Assembly: GCF_016863515.1 (NCBI RefSeq) | Contig: NZ_BOPA01000025.1 | Coordinates: 1 to 64,000 of the forward strand | DNA from: Micromonospora gifhornensis | GTDB taxonomy: Bacteria > Actinomycetota > Actinomycetes > Mycobacteriales > Micromonosporaceae | Length of the DNA stretch: 64,000 bases | Direction of reading: 5' to 3' | Shown here: one piece after another, positions 55,951-64,000 of the stretch | Position numbering within the stretch: the first letter of the stretch is position 1 | How the letters are laid out: every line of letters begins with the position of its first letter | Notes under the pieces: model-generated | The model's database searches: none | What the model was told of the DNA's origin: nothing | Seen by the model: only the letters and a program-made list of their open reading frames with translations | Program-made: the position numbers and the translations under genes

Positions 55951-56721
55951 GTGGGTGCCGGGCACGCCCACGTGCTCTACCGGGAGTCCGACTCGCCGGT
56001 GCACCGGTTGCCACCGGAGGTGAAGATCGCGGCGATGGTGGCGTTCACCGTCGCCGTGGTCGCCACCCCCCGGGCGGCGTTCTGGGCCTTCGGCGCGTAC
56101 GCCCTGATGGTCGCGGTGGTGGCGGCGCTGGCCCGGGTGAGCCCTCGATGGCTGCTCACCCGGTCGGCGATCGAGGTGCCGTTCGTGCTGTTCGCGTTCG
56201 CGTTGCCGATCATCGGTGCGGGCGAACGGGTCGACGTGCTCGGCCTCAGCCTCTCCACCGAGGGCCTCTACGGCGCGTGGAACATCCTCGCCAAGGGCAC
56301 CCTCGGGGTCTGGGCGTCGCTGCTGCTGGCCGCGACCACCACCACCCGTGACCTGATCGTCGGGCTGGACCGGCTGCGCTGCCCGCAGATCATCACCCAG
56401 ATCGCCACCTTCATGCTGCGCTACCTCGACGTGCTTGTCGGCGAGGCCCGCCGGATGCGGGTCGCGCGGATCTCCCGGGGCGACGACCCGCGCTTCCTGT
56501 GGCAGCTGCGCGGCTTCGCCGCCGGCATCGGCGCGCTGTTCCTGCGCGCCTTCGAACGCGGGGAACGGGTCTACCTGGCGATGCTGTCGCGCGGCTACAC
56601 CGGGCGGATGCCGGCGGTGTGGCAGGGCGCCGGGGCGGCCACCACCGGGCAGTGGCTGGTGGCGGCGACCGTGCCGCTGCTGGCCGGCACCGTCGCCGCC
56701 ACCGCCGCCGTACTGACATGA
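55951..56721 (+). CDS. cbiQ: ECF transporter transmembrane subunit CbiQ
   Basis: 256 residues from GTG 55951 (CCAGGGG upstream). Coupling protein between CbiM and the ATPase: five or so TM segments and two cytoplasmic Ala-Arg-Gly-like coupling motifs, seen here as EARRMRVARISRGDD and LAMLSRGYTGRM. The stop overlaps the cbiO start (ATGA). Confidence 0.9.
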   Translation: MGAGHAHVLYRESDSPVHRLPPEVKIAAMVAFTVAVVATPRAAFWAFGAYALMVAVVAALARVSPRWLLTRSAIEVPFVLFAFALPIIGAGERVDVLGLSLSTEGLYGAWNILAKGTLGVWASLLLAATTTTRDLIVGLDRLRCPQIITQIATFMLRYLDVLVGEARRMRVARISRGDDPRFLWQLRGFAAGIGALFLRAFERGERVYLAMLSRGYTGRMPAVWQGAGAATTGQWLVAATVPLLAGTVAATAAVLT

Positions 56722-57482
56722 TTCACGGTGTGGCATCGACCGCACCCAGCCTCGACGTCCGAGGCGTCCGGTACGCCTACCCGGACGGGCACGTCGCCCT
56801 GCACGGCGTGGACCTGACAGTGGCCCGGGGCGAACGGGTGGCCCTGCTCGGGCCCAACGGCGCCGGCAAGACCACCCTGGTGCTGCACCTCAACGGCATC
56901 CTGAGCGCCACCGAGGGCAGCGTCACCGTCGGCGGGCTGCCGGTGACAGGCGACCGGGCGCGGCTGGCCGAGATCCGGCGGCGGGTCGGCATCGTCTTCC
57001 AGGACCCCGACGACCAGCTCTTCCTGCCCACCGTCGCCGAGGATGTGGCGTTCGGGCCGGCCAACCTGGGGCTACGCGGGGCGGAACTGGCCGCCCGGGT
57101 GGACGAGGCGCTGGCCGCGGTGGGCATGTCCGAGCATCGTGACCGCGCCCCGCACCACCTCTCCTTCGGCCAGCGCCGCCGGGTGGCGGTGGCCACCGTG
57201 CTGGCGATGCACCCGGAGATCCTGGTGCTCGACGAGCCGTCGTCGAACCTCGACCCGGCGGCCCGCCGGGAACTCGCCACCATCCTGCGCGCCCTGCCGG
57301 TGACCCTGTTGATGGTCACCCACGACCTGCCGTACGCGTTCGAACTCTGCGACCGGTCGGTGATCCTCGACGGCGGCCGGATCGTGGCCGACGGGCCCAC
57401 CGCCGACCTGCTCGGCGACACCGACCTGCTCGCCCGGCACCGCCTCGAACTGCCGTACCCGTTCAGTCCCGCTCGGAAGTGA
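56718..57482 (+). CDS. cbiO: ECF transporter ATPase CbiO
   Basis: 254 residues. ABC ATPase with Walker A LLGPNGAGKTTL, Q-loop VFQDPDDQLFLPTVAEDVAFGP (the ECF-type DPDDQLF), signature LSFGQRRRVAVA, Walker B ILVLDEPSSNLDP and switch VTHDLP. Drives cobalt or nickel uptake. Its 3' end overlaps by 20 bp the convergent membrane-protein gene. Confidence 0.93.
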   Translation: MIHGVASTAPSLDVRGVRYAYPDGHVALHGVDLTVARGERVALLGPNGAGKTTLVLHLNGILSATEGSVTVGGLPVTGDRARLAEIRRRVGIVFQDPDDQLFLPTVAEDVAFGPANLGLRGAELAARVDEALAAVGMSEHRDRAPHHLSFGQRRRVAVATVLAMHPEILVLDEPSSNLDPAARRELATILRALPVTLLMVTHDLPYAFELCDRSVILDGGRIVADGPTADLLGDTDLLARHRLELPYPFSPARK

Positions 57483-58572
57483 CAGTCGCGGCGGGTGCCG
57501 GGGTCGATGCGGCGGCCGCGCGGGCGGCGGTGTGCAGCCGCAGGACGGCAGCGGCCAGCGCCCCCGCTCCGGCCCCGACGGCCAGGACCACAAGCACCCG
57601 GGCGAGCGTCGGTGGCCACGGCACCGGCACGACGGACCGGGCGAGCAGCGCCGCGTTCGTCACCCCGGCGAACAACGCCAGGCAGGCCCCGGCCAACGCC
57701 AGCGGAAAATCGGCACCGGTGCGACGGCGCACCGCCCACCCGGCGGCGGCGAGCGCGCCGAGCCCGGACAGCAGCGTCCACACCGGCCCGGTCAGCAACC
57801 CGAGCAGCACCGCGCCGACCCCGGTCGCGCCGGCGTCCAGCGTCCGGCCGACCGCGAGCAGCACGGCCGCCACCCCACCGACGGCCAGCAGAGCGCCGAG
57901 GCCGGCCGACGCCCGCCGGCCCGGGGCCGAAGCCGCCGGTAGCAGGCCGAGCGCACCCGCCGCGAGCGCGCCGACGATCGCCACCACCCACCACGGGTAC
58001 GCGTCCGGCGGCGGCACCCAGTGCAGGCTGCCCCGGATCTCCGCCAGCCCGTCCGGGTCACGCAGCGGCACGACCCAGTCGCGTACCCGGTGCTCCCGGT
58101 CGGGTGCGGCGCGGACCTGGGCGGGCGGTCCGGCCTCCCGCCAGAGTGCCCGCTGGTCGTGCCAGCGGGCGGTCGAACCGGACTCGACCCGACGCCACTG
58201 CGGTGCGGCGGCCGGATCCACCTCCGGCGGCAGGACGGTCTCCCCGGCGATGGTGCGATTCAGGTACGTCGCGGGGGAGCGGGTGTTCTCGTACACCCCG
58301 TCCGGTCCCACCCGCAGGTACGGCTCACCCGAGTAGCCGATCACCTCCACCGGCTGGTCACCGGTGTTTGTCAGTTCCAGCCGGGCACCCGCCTCGATCA
58401 CCCGTACCGAAAGCTGCGGGCGGTCCGGGGCCACGGCGCTGATCTCGACCCGGTAGTCGGTCCCGTTCGGGGCGTCGGCGCCGTGCGCCACCGCCGGGGC
58501 AGCGGTGGCGATCAGCGTGGTGACCAGGCCGGCGAGCAGCAGCCCGGCCCGGGCCAGCAGGGCACGGCTCAC
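57463..58572 (-). CDS. Membrane protein of the copper/redox cluster
   Basis: 369 residues from GTG 58572. Signal peptide ending APAVAHGAD, an exported beta-rich domain (about 30-190; SYSGEPYLRVGPDGVYENTRSPATYLN-like conserved core, shown in part) and then five or six TM helices. No catalytic motif. In related actinobacteria this family lies with DsbA-like and copper genes. Overlaps the DsbA-like gene by 4 nt, so it is the last gene of the sigma-MauE-DsbA operon. Confidence 0.78.
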   Translation of the reverse strand: MSRALLARAGLLLAGLVTTLIATAAPAVAHGADAPNGTDYRVEISAVAPDRPQLSVRVIEAGARLELTNTGDQPVEVIGYSGEPYLRVGPDGVYENTRSPATYLNRTIAGETVLPPEVDPAAAPQWRRVESGSTARWHDQRALWREAGPPAQVRAAPDREHRVRDWVVPLRDPDGLAEIRGSLHWVPPPDAYPWWVVAIVGALAAGALGLLPAASAPGRRASAGLGALLAVGGVAAVLLAVGRTLDAGATGVGAVLLGLLTGPVWTLLSGLGALAAAGWAVRRRTGADFPLALAGACLALFAGVTNAALLARSVVPVPWPPTLARVLVVLAVGAGAGALAAAVLRLHTAARAAAASTPAPAATVTSERD

Positions 58573-59285
58573 CGCCCGGCCGCCTCCACCGCAGCGGTGA
58601 TGTTCTCCGGCGTCCACTCCCGCACCTGCTCGCCGTTGACCAGGACGGTCGGGGTGCCGGTGACGTTGGCCTCGGTCGCCTTCTCGCTGACGTGCGAGGT
58701 CCACGGCTTGTACTTGCCGTCGCGTACGCAGCTGCCGAAGCTGTCGCGGTTCAACCCGACCTCGGCCCCGATGTCGATCAACTCGTTGTCGCTGAGCTGC
58801 GCGCCGTTCTCCGGCGGCTGCTTGTCGAACAGCGCCTTGCTGAACTCGGTGAACCTGCCGCCCTCGGCGGCACAACCGGACGCGGCCGACGCGCGGGTCG
58901 AGTACTGGGTGCTGGAGAAGCGGTTCAGGTAGGCCACCGGGTGGTACACCACCCGGGCCTTGCCGTCGCTGACCAGCTGTTCGATCGTCGCGCCACTGGT
59001 CTGCTCGAACTGCTTGCAGGCCGGGCAGAGGTAGTCCTCGTACACGTCGATGGTCACCGGTCCGCTGCCGACCACGATGCCGGTGCCGTCCTCGGTCGCC
59101 CCCGGCGGAGCGACGAAGGTTCCGGAACTCTGACTGGACCAGACGCTCCAGCCGATCAGGCCCGCGACCACAAGCACCGCGACCGCCCCGATCGAGACCC
59201 ACAGCGTCCGCTTGCGCCGCCGTTCCCGGGCCAACTGCTCCCGGACCACGCGGGCCGCGTCCTTGCGCCCCTTGCGACTACTCAT
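58569..59285 (-). CDS. Membrane-anchored DsbA-like thioredoxin-fold protein
   Basis: 238 residues. Basic cytoplasmic N-terminus, TM at about 28-49, then a DsbA/thioredoxin_4 domain with active-site C87-P-A-C90 and cis-Pro region TGTPTVLVNG. Cys in AASGCAAEG and FGSCVRDG form a likely extra pair. Outside the membrane it should oxidise or reduce protein thiols, possibly of copper-binding proteins. Overlaps the MauE-like gene by 8 nt. Confidence 0.92.
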   Translation of the reverse strand: MSSRKGRKDAARVVREQLARERRRKRTLWVSIGAVAVLVVAGLIGWSVWSSQSSGTFVAPPGATEDGTGIVVGSGPVTIDVYEDYLCPACKQFEQTSGATIEQLVSDGKARVVYHPVAYLNRFSSTQYSTRASAASGCAAEGGRFTEFSKALFDKQPPENGAQLSDNELIDIGAEVGLNRDSFGSCVRDGKYKPWTSHVSEKATEANVTGTPTVLVNGEQVREWTPENITAAVEAAGR

Positions 59286-59766
59286 CCTCGTCCTCCACCG
59301 GTTCGCCCGTCAGCGCGCCGTCCACCGAGACGGCCGTGCGGGGCCAGATCAGCAGGAACCCGGCCAACGCCAGGAAACCCAGATCCCGGAGGATCTCCGG
59401 GAGATAGCTCGGGGTCTGCCCGGGAGGCAGCGCGCCGCCGGTGCCGAAGCAGCCACAGTCGATCGCCAACCCGCGCGACCAGGCCGAGATGATGCCGGCG
59501 ATGAAGACCACCAGCAGCGCCGCGGAGACCCCGGCGACCAGTCGGGTGGCCAGCCCGAGCAGCAGCAGTACGCCGAGCGCCAGCTCGACGAAGGGCAGCG
59601 CCGCCCCGACCACCACCGACACGTCGTACGGCAGCACCTGGTAGGCGTGCACCGCCCGGCCGGAGGCGGCCAGGTCACCGACCTTCGTCGCGCCCGCGTA
59701 CAGCCAGACGGCGGCCAGCCCGAGGCGGACGACCAGCCCGAGCCAGGGCAGCAGCTTCCTGTTCAC
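59278..59766 (-). CDS. MauE/DoxX-like membrane protein
   Basis: 162 residues, four TM helices. The Cys pair in AIDCGCFGTGG (C104, C106) and LYAGATKV at the N-terminus mark the MauE family, which passes electrons or disulfides across the membrane to thioredoxin-fold partners. Encoded between the sigma factor and its DsbA-like partner with short overlaps on both sides. Confidence 0.88.
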   Translation of the reverse strand: MNRKLLPWLGLVVRLGLAAVWLYAGATKVGDLAASGRAVHAYQVLPYDVSVVVGAALPFVELALGVLLLLGLATRLVAGVSAALLVVFIAGIISAWSRGLAIDCGCFGTGGALPPGQTPSYLPEILRDLGFLALAGFLLIWPRTAVSVDGALTGEPVEDEDE

Positions 59767-60368
59767 CCGGCCAACGCCTCACCGACGGCGTTCACCAGTT
59801 CGCTGCGCGCGCGGGCGACCCGGGACCGGATCGTGCCCACCGGCACCCCCTCCACGGCGGCGGCCTCCGCGTACGACAGACCCAGCAGTTGGGTGAGCAC
59901 GAAGGCGCCCCGCCGCTCGGTCGACAGCCGGCGGACCAGGTCGGCCGCGCCGAACTGCCCGGCCGGGTCGGGGTGCGGCACATCGGTGTACGCGTCGGCG
60001 GTGAGCCGCTGGGCCAGCCGACGTCGGCGGACCACCGTGCGCAGGTGGTCGGCGCAGGTCCGCCGGGCGATACCCAGCAACCAGGTACGGGCCGTGGAAC
60101 GTCCCTCGAAGGCCGGCAGGGCACGAAACGCCCGCAGGTACGTCTCCTGGGTCAGATCGTCGGCGCTGTCCGGATCGACCAGGGCCGCCGCGAATCGCCA
60201 CACCTCGGCCTGCGTGGCCCGGACGAAGTCGGCCTGGGCGGCCGGATCGCCGTCGCGTGCCGCCAACGCGGCGACGGTGGCGATGTCGGCCGTCTCCGGG
60301 TACTCCTGGGCGCGGCGGTCGGCCGCGTCGGAGTCGGCGGCGGCGCTGTCGCGTGGGGCGGGGATCAC
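59763..60368 (-). CDS. ECF sigma factor (SigC-like)
   Basis: 201 residues from GTG 60368; a GTG/ATG further upstream (60437) would run into the divergent promoter. Region 2 DSADDLTQETYLRAFRALPAFEGRSTARTWLLGIARRTCADHLR and region 4 LLGLSYAEAAAVEGVPVGTIRSRVARARSEL (shown in parts) are complete, with no extra domain and no anti-sigma gene adjacent. First gene of an operon with mauE and dsbA-like genes, divergent from copCD; mycobacterial SigC responds to copper need, which fits the neighbours (inference). Confidence 0.88.
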   Translation of the reverse strand: MIPAPRDSAAADSDAADRRAQEYPETADIATVAALAARDGDPAAQADFVRATQAEVWRFAAALVDPDSADDLTQETYLRAFRALPAFEGRSTARTWLLGIARRTCADHLRTVVRRRRLAQRLTADAYTDVPHPDPAGQFGAADLVRRLSTERRGAFVLTQLLGLSYAEAAAVEGVPVGTIRSRVARARSELVNAVGEALAG

Positions 60369-60441
60369 GACAACCCAGGTTACGCGGCAGCGCGTTGAGC
60401 AGCAGGGTCCTTCGGCCCTTCCCATGCAATGCGCCACGCCG

Positions 60442-60463
60442 GGAACTTTTTCACCTCAGCGTC
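60442..60463 (+). promoter_or_regulatory. Weak ECF-like promoter ahead of copCD
   Basis: GGAAC at 60442-60446 and CGTC at 60460-60463 resemble an ECF -35/-10 pair, but the spacer is only 13 nt where about 16-17 is usual. Its place between sigC-like and copCD makes it worth noting. Confidence 0.25.
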
Positions 60464-60503
60464 CGACTACCCGAGCATGACTCCCGGCCCTGAATCGGCG
60501 AGC

Positions 60504-62168
60504 ATGGCCAGCATGACTGCCGCCCCTCGCCGCCGATTCGCCCGGCTGACCGCCGCCGCCGGTCTGCTGGTGACCGTCGTGGCCCTGCTGCTCGCTCCGG
60601 CGAGCCCGGCCGCGGCGCACGCCGTGCTCTCCAGTAGCAGCCCCGCCGCCTCGTCCGTGGTGCCGAACGCGCCGACCGAGGTGGTGCTCACCTTCAGTGA
60701 GCCGGTCCGCAAGGTGCCGGACAAGATCCGAGTGATCGCGCCGGACGGATCGCGGGTCGACCGGGGTGAGCCCACCTTCGCCGACAGCGTGGTGAGCATC
60801 CCCGTCGACAACTCCGCCGGCAACGGCACCTACCTGGTCACCTACCGGGTCATCTCCGCCGACAGCCACCCGGTCTCCGGGGCGTTCACCTTCTCCGTCG
60901 GCGCGCCGTCCGAGCCGCCGGTGGACACCGGCAATGACAGCCGGGCCGACCCGGTGGTCAGCAACGCGGTGAAGGTCAGCAAGTTCGTCGGGTACGCCGG
61001 ACTGCTCCTGCTGGTCGGCGCGACGCTTGTGCTCGCCCTGCTCTGGCCGCGTCGACTGCCCCGGACCGCGCCGGCCCGGCTGGCCTGGATCGGTCTCGGG
61101 CTTGTCGCGTTGTCCACCGTCGCGACGACCCTGCTGCAGGTGCCGTACACCAACGGTGGCGGCCCGTTCGACATCACCGGCGCCGGCCTGGGCCTGGTGC
61201 TCGGCAGCACGTTCGGTGCCGCCCACCTGGTCCGGTTGGGGCTGCTGGCCGCTGCGGCGGTCCTGCTCCGGCCGCTGTTCGCCGGCTCGGTGGGCCGTAC
61301 CGACCTGATCATCCTCGGGGTGCTCGGTGGGGCGGCGCTGCTCACCTGGCCGCTGGCCGGGCACCCGGCGGCCTCGCCCGCCCCGGCGGTGTCGGTGCTC
61401 GTCGACGCGGTGCACCTGGGCAGCATGGCCGTCTGGCTGGGCGGTCTGGTGATGCTCGTGTTGTTCCTGCTGCCCCGGGCCGACGAACGGGAGTTGGGCG
61501 CGATCCTGCCGATCTGGTCACGGTGGGCCGCCCTGGCGGTGTCGGCGCTGCTGCTCGCCGGCATCGTCCAGGCCCTGATCGAGGTGGCCACCCCGGCGGC
61601 CCTGGTGAACACCACGTACGGCCGGCTGGTGCTGGCCAAGGTCGGGCTGTTCGCACTGGTGATCGCGGTCGCCGCGTACTCACGGCACCTGGTCCGCAAG
61701 CGGATCGCGGCCAGCCACCCGGCACCGATGCGCCGGGCGGTCTGGGTCGAGTTGGCCGTCACCGCGGTCGTGCTGGCGGTGACCTCGGTGCTGGTGCAGA
61801 CCCCACCGGCCCGTACCGCCGGTGCCGACGTGGCCGGTGCCGAGAGCGGCTACTTCACCACCACCGTGCAGAGCAGCCTCTACTCGATGCAGATCGAGAT
61901 GGCCCCCGCCCAGCGGGGCAACAACTCGGTGCACTTCTACGCCTACACGCTCGACAACCAGCCGCTGCCGATCAAGGAGTGGAAGGCCACCGTCGCACTG
62001 CCGTCGGCAGGTATCGAGGCGATCGACGTACCGCTGCTGCCGCTTACCGACAACCACGCCACCGGCGAGATCAACCTGCCGTCGGCGGGGGAGTGGGAGC
62101 TGCGGGTGACCGCTCGTACCACCGAGATCGACCAGGCCACGGTGACCGCCACCGTGGACATCCGATAG
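60504..62168 (+). CDS. Copper resistance/uptake CopC-CopD fusion (YcnJ-like)
   Basis: 554 residues from ATG 60504 (ATG 60477 and 60513 are alternatives). Signal peptide ends SPAAAHAVL, leaving His as the N-terminus, the Cu(II) ligand of CopC; ADSHPVSGAFTF supplies the other ligands. A CopD domain of about eight TM helices (about 175-440) follows, and a C-terminal FixH/YtkA-like beta domain (YSMQIEMAPAQRGNN). Such fusions bind copper outside and move it inwards. Confidence 0.9.
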   Translation: MASMTAAPRRRFARLTAAAGLLVTVVALLLAPASPAAAHAVLSSSSPAASSVVPNAPTEVVLTFSEPVRKVPDKIRVIAPDGSRVDRGEPTFADSVVSIPVDNSAGNGTYLVTYRVISADSHPVSGAFTFSVGAPSEPPVDTGNDSRADPVVSNAVKVSKFVGYAGLLLLVGATLVLALLWPRRLPRTAPARLAWIGLGLVALSTVATTLLQVPYTNGGGPFDITGAGLGLVLGSTFGAAHLVRLGLLAAAAVLLRPLFAGSVGRTDLIILGVLGGAALLTWPLAGHPAASPAPAVSVLVDAVHLGSMAVWLGGLVMLVLFLLPRADERELGAILPIWSRWAALAVSALLLAGIVQALIEVATPAALVNTTYGRLVLAKVGLFALVIAVAAYSRHLVRKRIAASHPAPMRRAVWVELAVTAVVLAVTSVLVQTPPARTAGADVAGAESGYFTTTVQSSLYSMQIEMAPAQRGNNSVHFYAYTLDNQPLPIKEWKATVALPSAGIEAIDVPLLPLTDNHATGEINLPSAGEWELRVTARTTEIDQATVTATVDIR

Positions 62169-62182
62169 AGAGGGTTCCATCG

Positions 62183-62953
62183 ATGATCCGTCACCGGCGT
62201 ACCGTGGGTGCCGTTCTGGCCCTGACGCTCGGCACCGTCGCCACGGCCGTGTTCGGTTTCGCGGCGCCCGCGTCGGCGCACGTGTCGATCAGCCCGAGCG
62301 AGGCGAAGCAGGGCGGCTACGGCCGCTTCGCGTTCCGGGTGCCGAACGAGAGTGACGAGGCCTCGACCACCAAGCTGGAGATCTTCCTGCCGGAGAACGC
62401 CCCGGTCGGCTCGGTGTCGACCATGCCGGTGCCTGGCTGGACCGTCGCGGTGGAGAAGCGCCGGGTCGACCCGCCGGTACAGGTGCACGGAGCCGAGATC
62501 TCCGAGGTGATCTCCAAGATCACCTGGACGGCCGGTGCCGACGCGGCGATCGCCCCGGGCACCTTCCAGGAGTTCCCGGTCTCCATGGGCCCGCTGCCCG
62601 ACGTGGACCAGATGGTCTTCAAGGCGCTGCAGACCTACTCCGACGGCGGTGTGGTGCGCTGGATCGACGAGCCGCAGCCGGGTGGCGAGGAGCCGGCCAC
62701 CCCGGCGCCGGTGCTCACCCTCACCGCCGCGACCCCCACGGCGGAGCCGACCGGTGCGCCCACCGCATCGCCCGGCGCGCCCGCCGAGGCAGCCGAGGAC
62801 GACGACGCGGACGGCAACGGGCTCGCGGTCGGGCTCGGCGTCGCCGGGCTGGTGGCCGGACTCGCCGGGCTGGTGCTGGGCGGCCTGGCATTCGCGCGTA
62901 CCCGCCGGGTCGGTGGTCCCGGCCAGGGCGGCGAGGCGACGGCGGCCTCCTGA
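62183..62953 (+). CDS. YcnI-like copper-binding membrane protein (DUF1775)
   Basis: 256 residues from ATG 62183 (AGAGAGGG upstream), 14 nt after copCD. Signal ends ASAHVSISPSEAKQGG; the new N-terminal His and the Trp in PVPGWTVAVEK are the copper-site residues known in B. subtilis YcnI. Acidic/Pro/Ala linker (about 165-215) then one C-terminal TM and basic tail. Works with the CopCD fusion in copper handling. Confidence 0.92.
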   Translation: MIRHRRTVGAVLALTLGTVATAVFGFAAPASAHVSISPSEAKQGGYGRFAFRVPNESDEASTTKLEIFLPENAPVGSVSTMPVPGWTVAVEKRRVDPPVQVHGAEISEVISKITWTAGADAAIAPGTFQEFPVSMGPLPDVDQMVFKALQTYSDGGVVRWIDEPQPGGEEPATPAPVLTLTAATPTAEPTGAPTASPGAPAEAAEDDDADGNGLAVGLGVAGLVAGLAGLVLGGLAFARTRRVGGPGQGGEATAAS

Positions 62954-62973
62954 CCCCCGACACCGCTCACCAT

Positions 62974-63003
62974 GAGACCCGCCGGATGCTCCCGGCGGGT
63001 CTC
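62974..63003 (+). terminator. Terminator of the copCD-ycnI operon
   Basis: Perfect 12-bp stem GAGACCCGCCGG / CCGGCGGGTCTC with a 6-nt loop, 20 bp after the stop, followed by GTCGTTCC. Confidence 0.85.
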
Positions 63004-63027
63004 GTCGTTCCCGACGGTCCTCCTCCC

Positions 63028-63197
63028 GTGTTCCCGACGGTCCGCCTTTCGCCTGTCCGGTGATCCGCCTTTCGCGTGTCCGGCGGTCCACCTCCCGCGT
63101 GTCCGGCGGTCCGCCTTTCGCGTGTCCTGCTGTGCCGACAGTCCGTCGCGGCTGTGCCGACGCTCCGTCGCCGGCTGTGCCGAGGCTCCGTCGGCCG
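63028..63197. repeat. 23-bp tandem repeats, two related families
   Basis: Four units with core GTCCGGCGGTCCGCCTTTCG (63028-63052, 63053-63075, 63076-63098, 63099-63121) are followed by three of the type GCTGTGCCGACGCTCCGTCG (63128-63150, 63151-63173, 63174-63197). No spacer between units, so not CRISPR. The region between the operon terminator and the next gene is otherwise empty. Confidence 0.85.
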
Positions 63198-63312
63198 CGT
63201 TGTCCGCCGAGAACACACGGTCTTCTCCGCGTGCCTGCCGGATATCCACTGCTCAGCCGTTCGTCGTGGGTAAGGTCGGCCGGGTAGTTGGCTACGGAGA
63301 GGGATTTGGCGG

Positions 63313-64000
63313 ATGCGTTTCGTGTGGACGCTGGCCGGAATGTTGTCGCTGGCCGTCGGCATCACCGCGCTGGTCGGCGCCGCCGCGCTCGGCCTGCTGA
63401 CCGGTCACGCAGACCCGGGCGGTGCCTACGCGGCTCGTTTCGAGACCGTGCAGACCACCGGGCACGCGGTGGTGGTGACCGACCTCGACGAGCTGGTACG
63501 CCAGGAGGTGCCGTTCGCCGGTGTCGGCGAAGCCCGGATGCAACTTGACGCCCGTACCCATGACGGCCCGGCCTTCGTCGGCCTGGCTCCCGCCGACGAG
63601 GTACGACACTGGCTGGCCGGCGCGCCGTACGCCGTCGTCGAGCGGATGGCGCTGGCCCGGGGCCCGCTGCCGGTCCGACTGACACCGGTCACCCCGTCCG
63701 AAGGCGAGCCGCCGACCGTACCGGCCGGACCCGGCGCGCAGACCTTCTGGACCCGCGCCGGCAACGGAACCCTGGAATGGACCCCCGACGAGCTGGCCGG
63801 GCAACGGCTCAGCCTGGTGCTGATGCGCACCGATGGTCGCGCCGACCTGACCCTGGAACTGCGAGCCGAGTTGCGACCCGGCTGGCTGGCCCCGGCCACC
63901 TGGGGCTCGCTGACCGCCGGCATGCTGCTGGTGATCGTCGCCGCGCTGCTCCTGCTGCGCCCGGTACGCCCCCGCGAAGTGATCATCGTGGTCGAGCCGG
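63313..64000 (+). CDS. Membrane-anchored hypothetical protein (partial, runs off the window)
   Basis: At least 229 codons from ATG 63313; the frame is open to the edge. N-terminal TM (about 3-28), an extracytoplasmic beta-rich domain (about 35-190), and a second TM at about 198-218 (GSLTAGMLLVIVAALLLLRP). No family recognised. Pro/Val-rich stretches continue at the edge. Ends in the next window. Confidence 0.8.
   Translation, partial: MRFVWTLAGMLSLAVGITALVGAAALGLLTGHADPGGAYAARFETVQTTGHAVVVTDLDELVRQEVPFAGVGEARMQLDARTHDGPAFVGLAPADEVRHWLAGAPYAVVERMALARGPLPVRLTPVTPSEGEPPTVPAGPGAQTFWTRAGNGTLEWTPDELAGQRLSLVLMRTDGRADLTLELRAELRPGWLAPATWGSLTAGMLLVIVAALLLLRPVRPREVIIVVEP

Noticed and set aside
63028-63197. 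CRISPR array
   Set aside because: Units are contiguous without spacers, differ between copies and have no cas genes near.

Overview
The window is very GC-rich actinobacterial DNA with dense, strongly strand-biased operons, frequent GTG starts and almost no low-GC islands. Gene content and order (a clpS / DUF2017 / mec / cysO / cysM / metallo-hydrolase / rph / rdgB block resembling the mycobacterial Rv1330c-Rv1341 region, an actinobacterial GH12-CBM2 cellulase with a CebR-type operator, a hut operon, long LAL/LuxR regulator) and several short intergenic palindromes suggest a Micromonospora-like member of the Micromonosporaceae. The genus is inferred, not proven. It looks like ordinary chromosome: no phage, transposase, CRISPR array or rRNA was found, and the only RNA gene recognised is a tRNA-Leu.

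Layout. 26-2602: two-component system and a divergent small membrane-anchored protein. 2875-10665: mixed metabolism (small beta-rich protein, cupin, GH15 glucosidase, threonine synthase, aldo/keto reductase, secreted cellulase, FAD monooxygenase). 10780-12537: cytochrome c oxidase subunit I, followed by a 743-bp gene-poor stretch full of repeats. 13281-19164: MFS transporter, nicotinamidase and nicotinate phosphoribosyltransferase (NAD salvage), and a large ATP-binding LuxR regulator. 19364-26197: dynamin-like degenerate GTPase, then the conserved ClpS / CysO-dependent cysteine synthesis / RNase PH / RdgB block. 26358-34180: a six-gene histidine-utilisation operon (RpiR regulator, hutU, M20 amidohydrolase, hutF, hutI, hutH). 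34346-38827: an unusual membrane pseudo-enzyme and an exported DUF1501/DUF1800 pair. 38934-51046: an exopolysaccharide or capsule cluster (Wzz-like protein, Wzy-like polymerase, four glycosyltransferases, flippase, initiating phosphoglycosyltransferase, LCP ligase, divergent methyltransferase). 51051-54544: MOSC protein, expansin-like secreted protein, GNAT acetyltransferase, tRNA-Leu, peroxiredoxin. 54834-57482: energy-coupling-factor type cobalt/nickel importer. 57463-62953: an ECF-sigma / thioredoxin / MauE / CopCD / YcnI group that looks like a periplasmic copper and thiol-redox locus. A membrane protein gene runs off the right edge.

Most interesting points: a CysO sulfur carrier whose essential C-terminal Gly-Gly is buried under a 31-residue tail encoded partly by a 30-bp duplication, next to its JAMM protease; a membrane protein apparently built from a lysine-less kinase N-lobe and a serine-protease fold lacking catalytic residues; a repeated palindromic DNA element that supplies the end of hutU, the ribosome binding site, and the TTG start plus a TTA codon of the next hut gene; three stacked palindromes ahead of the cobalt/nickel importer; and several tandem or inverted intergenic repeats (8-bp, 23-bp, 57-bp and 83-bp elements) of unknown role.
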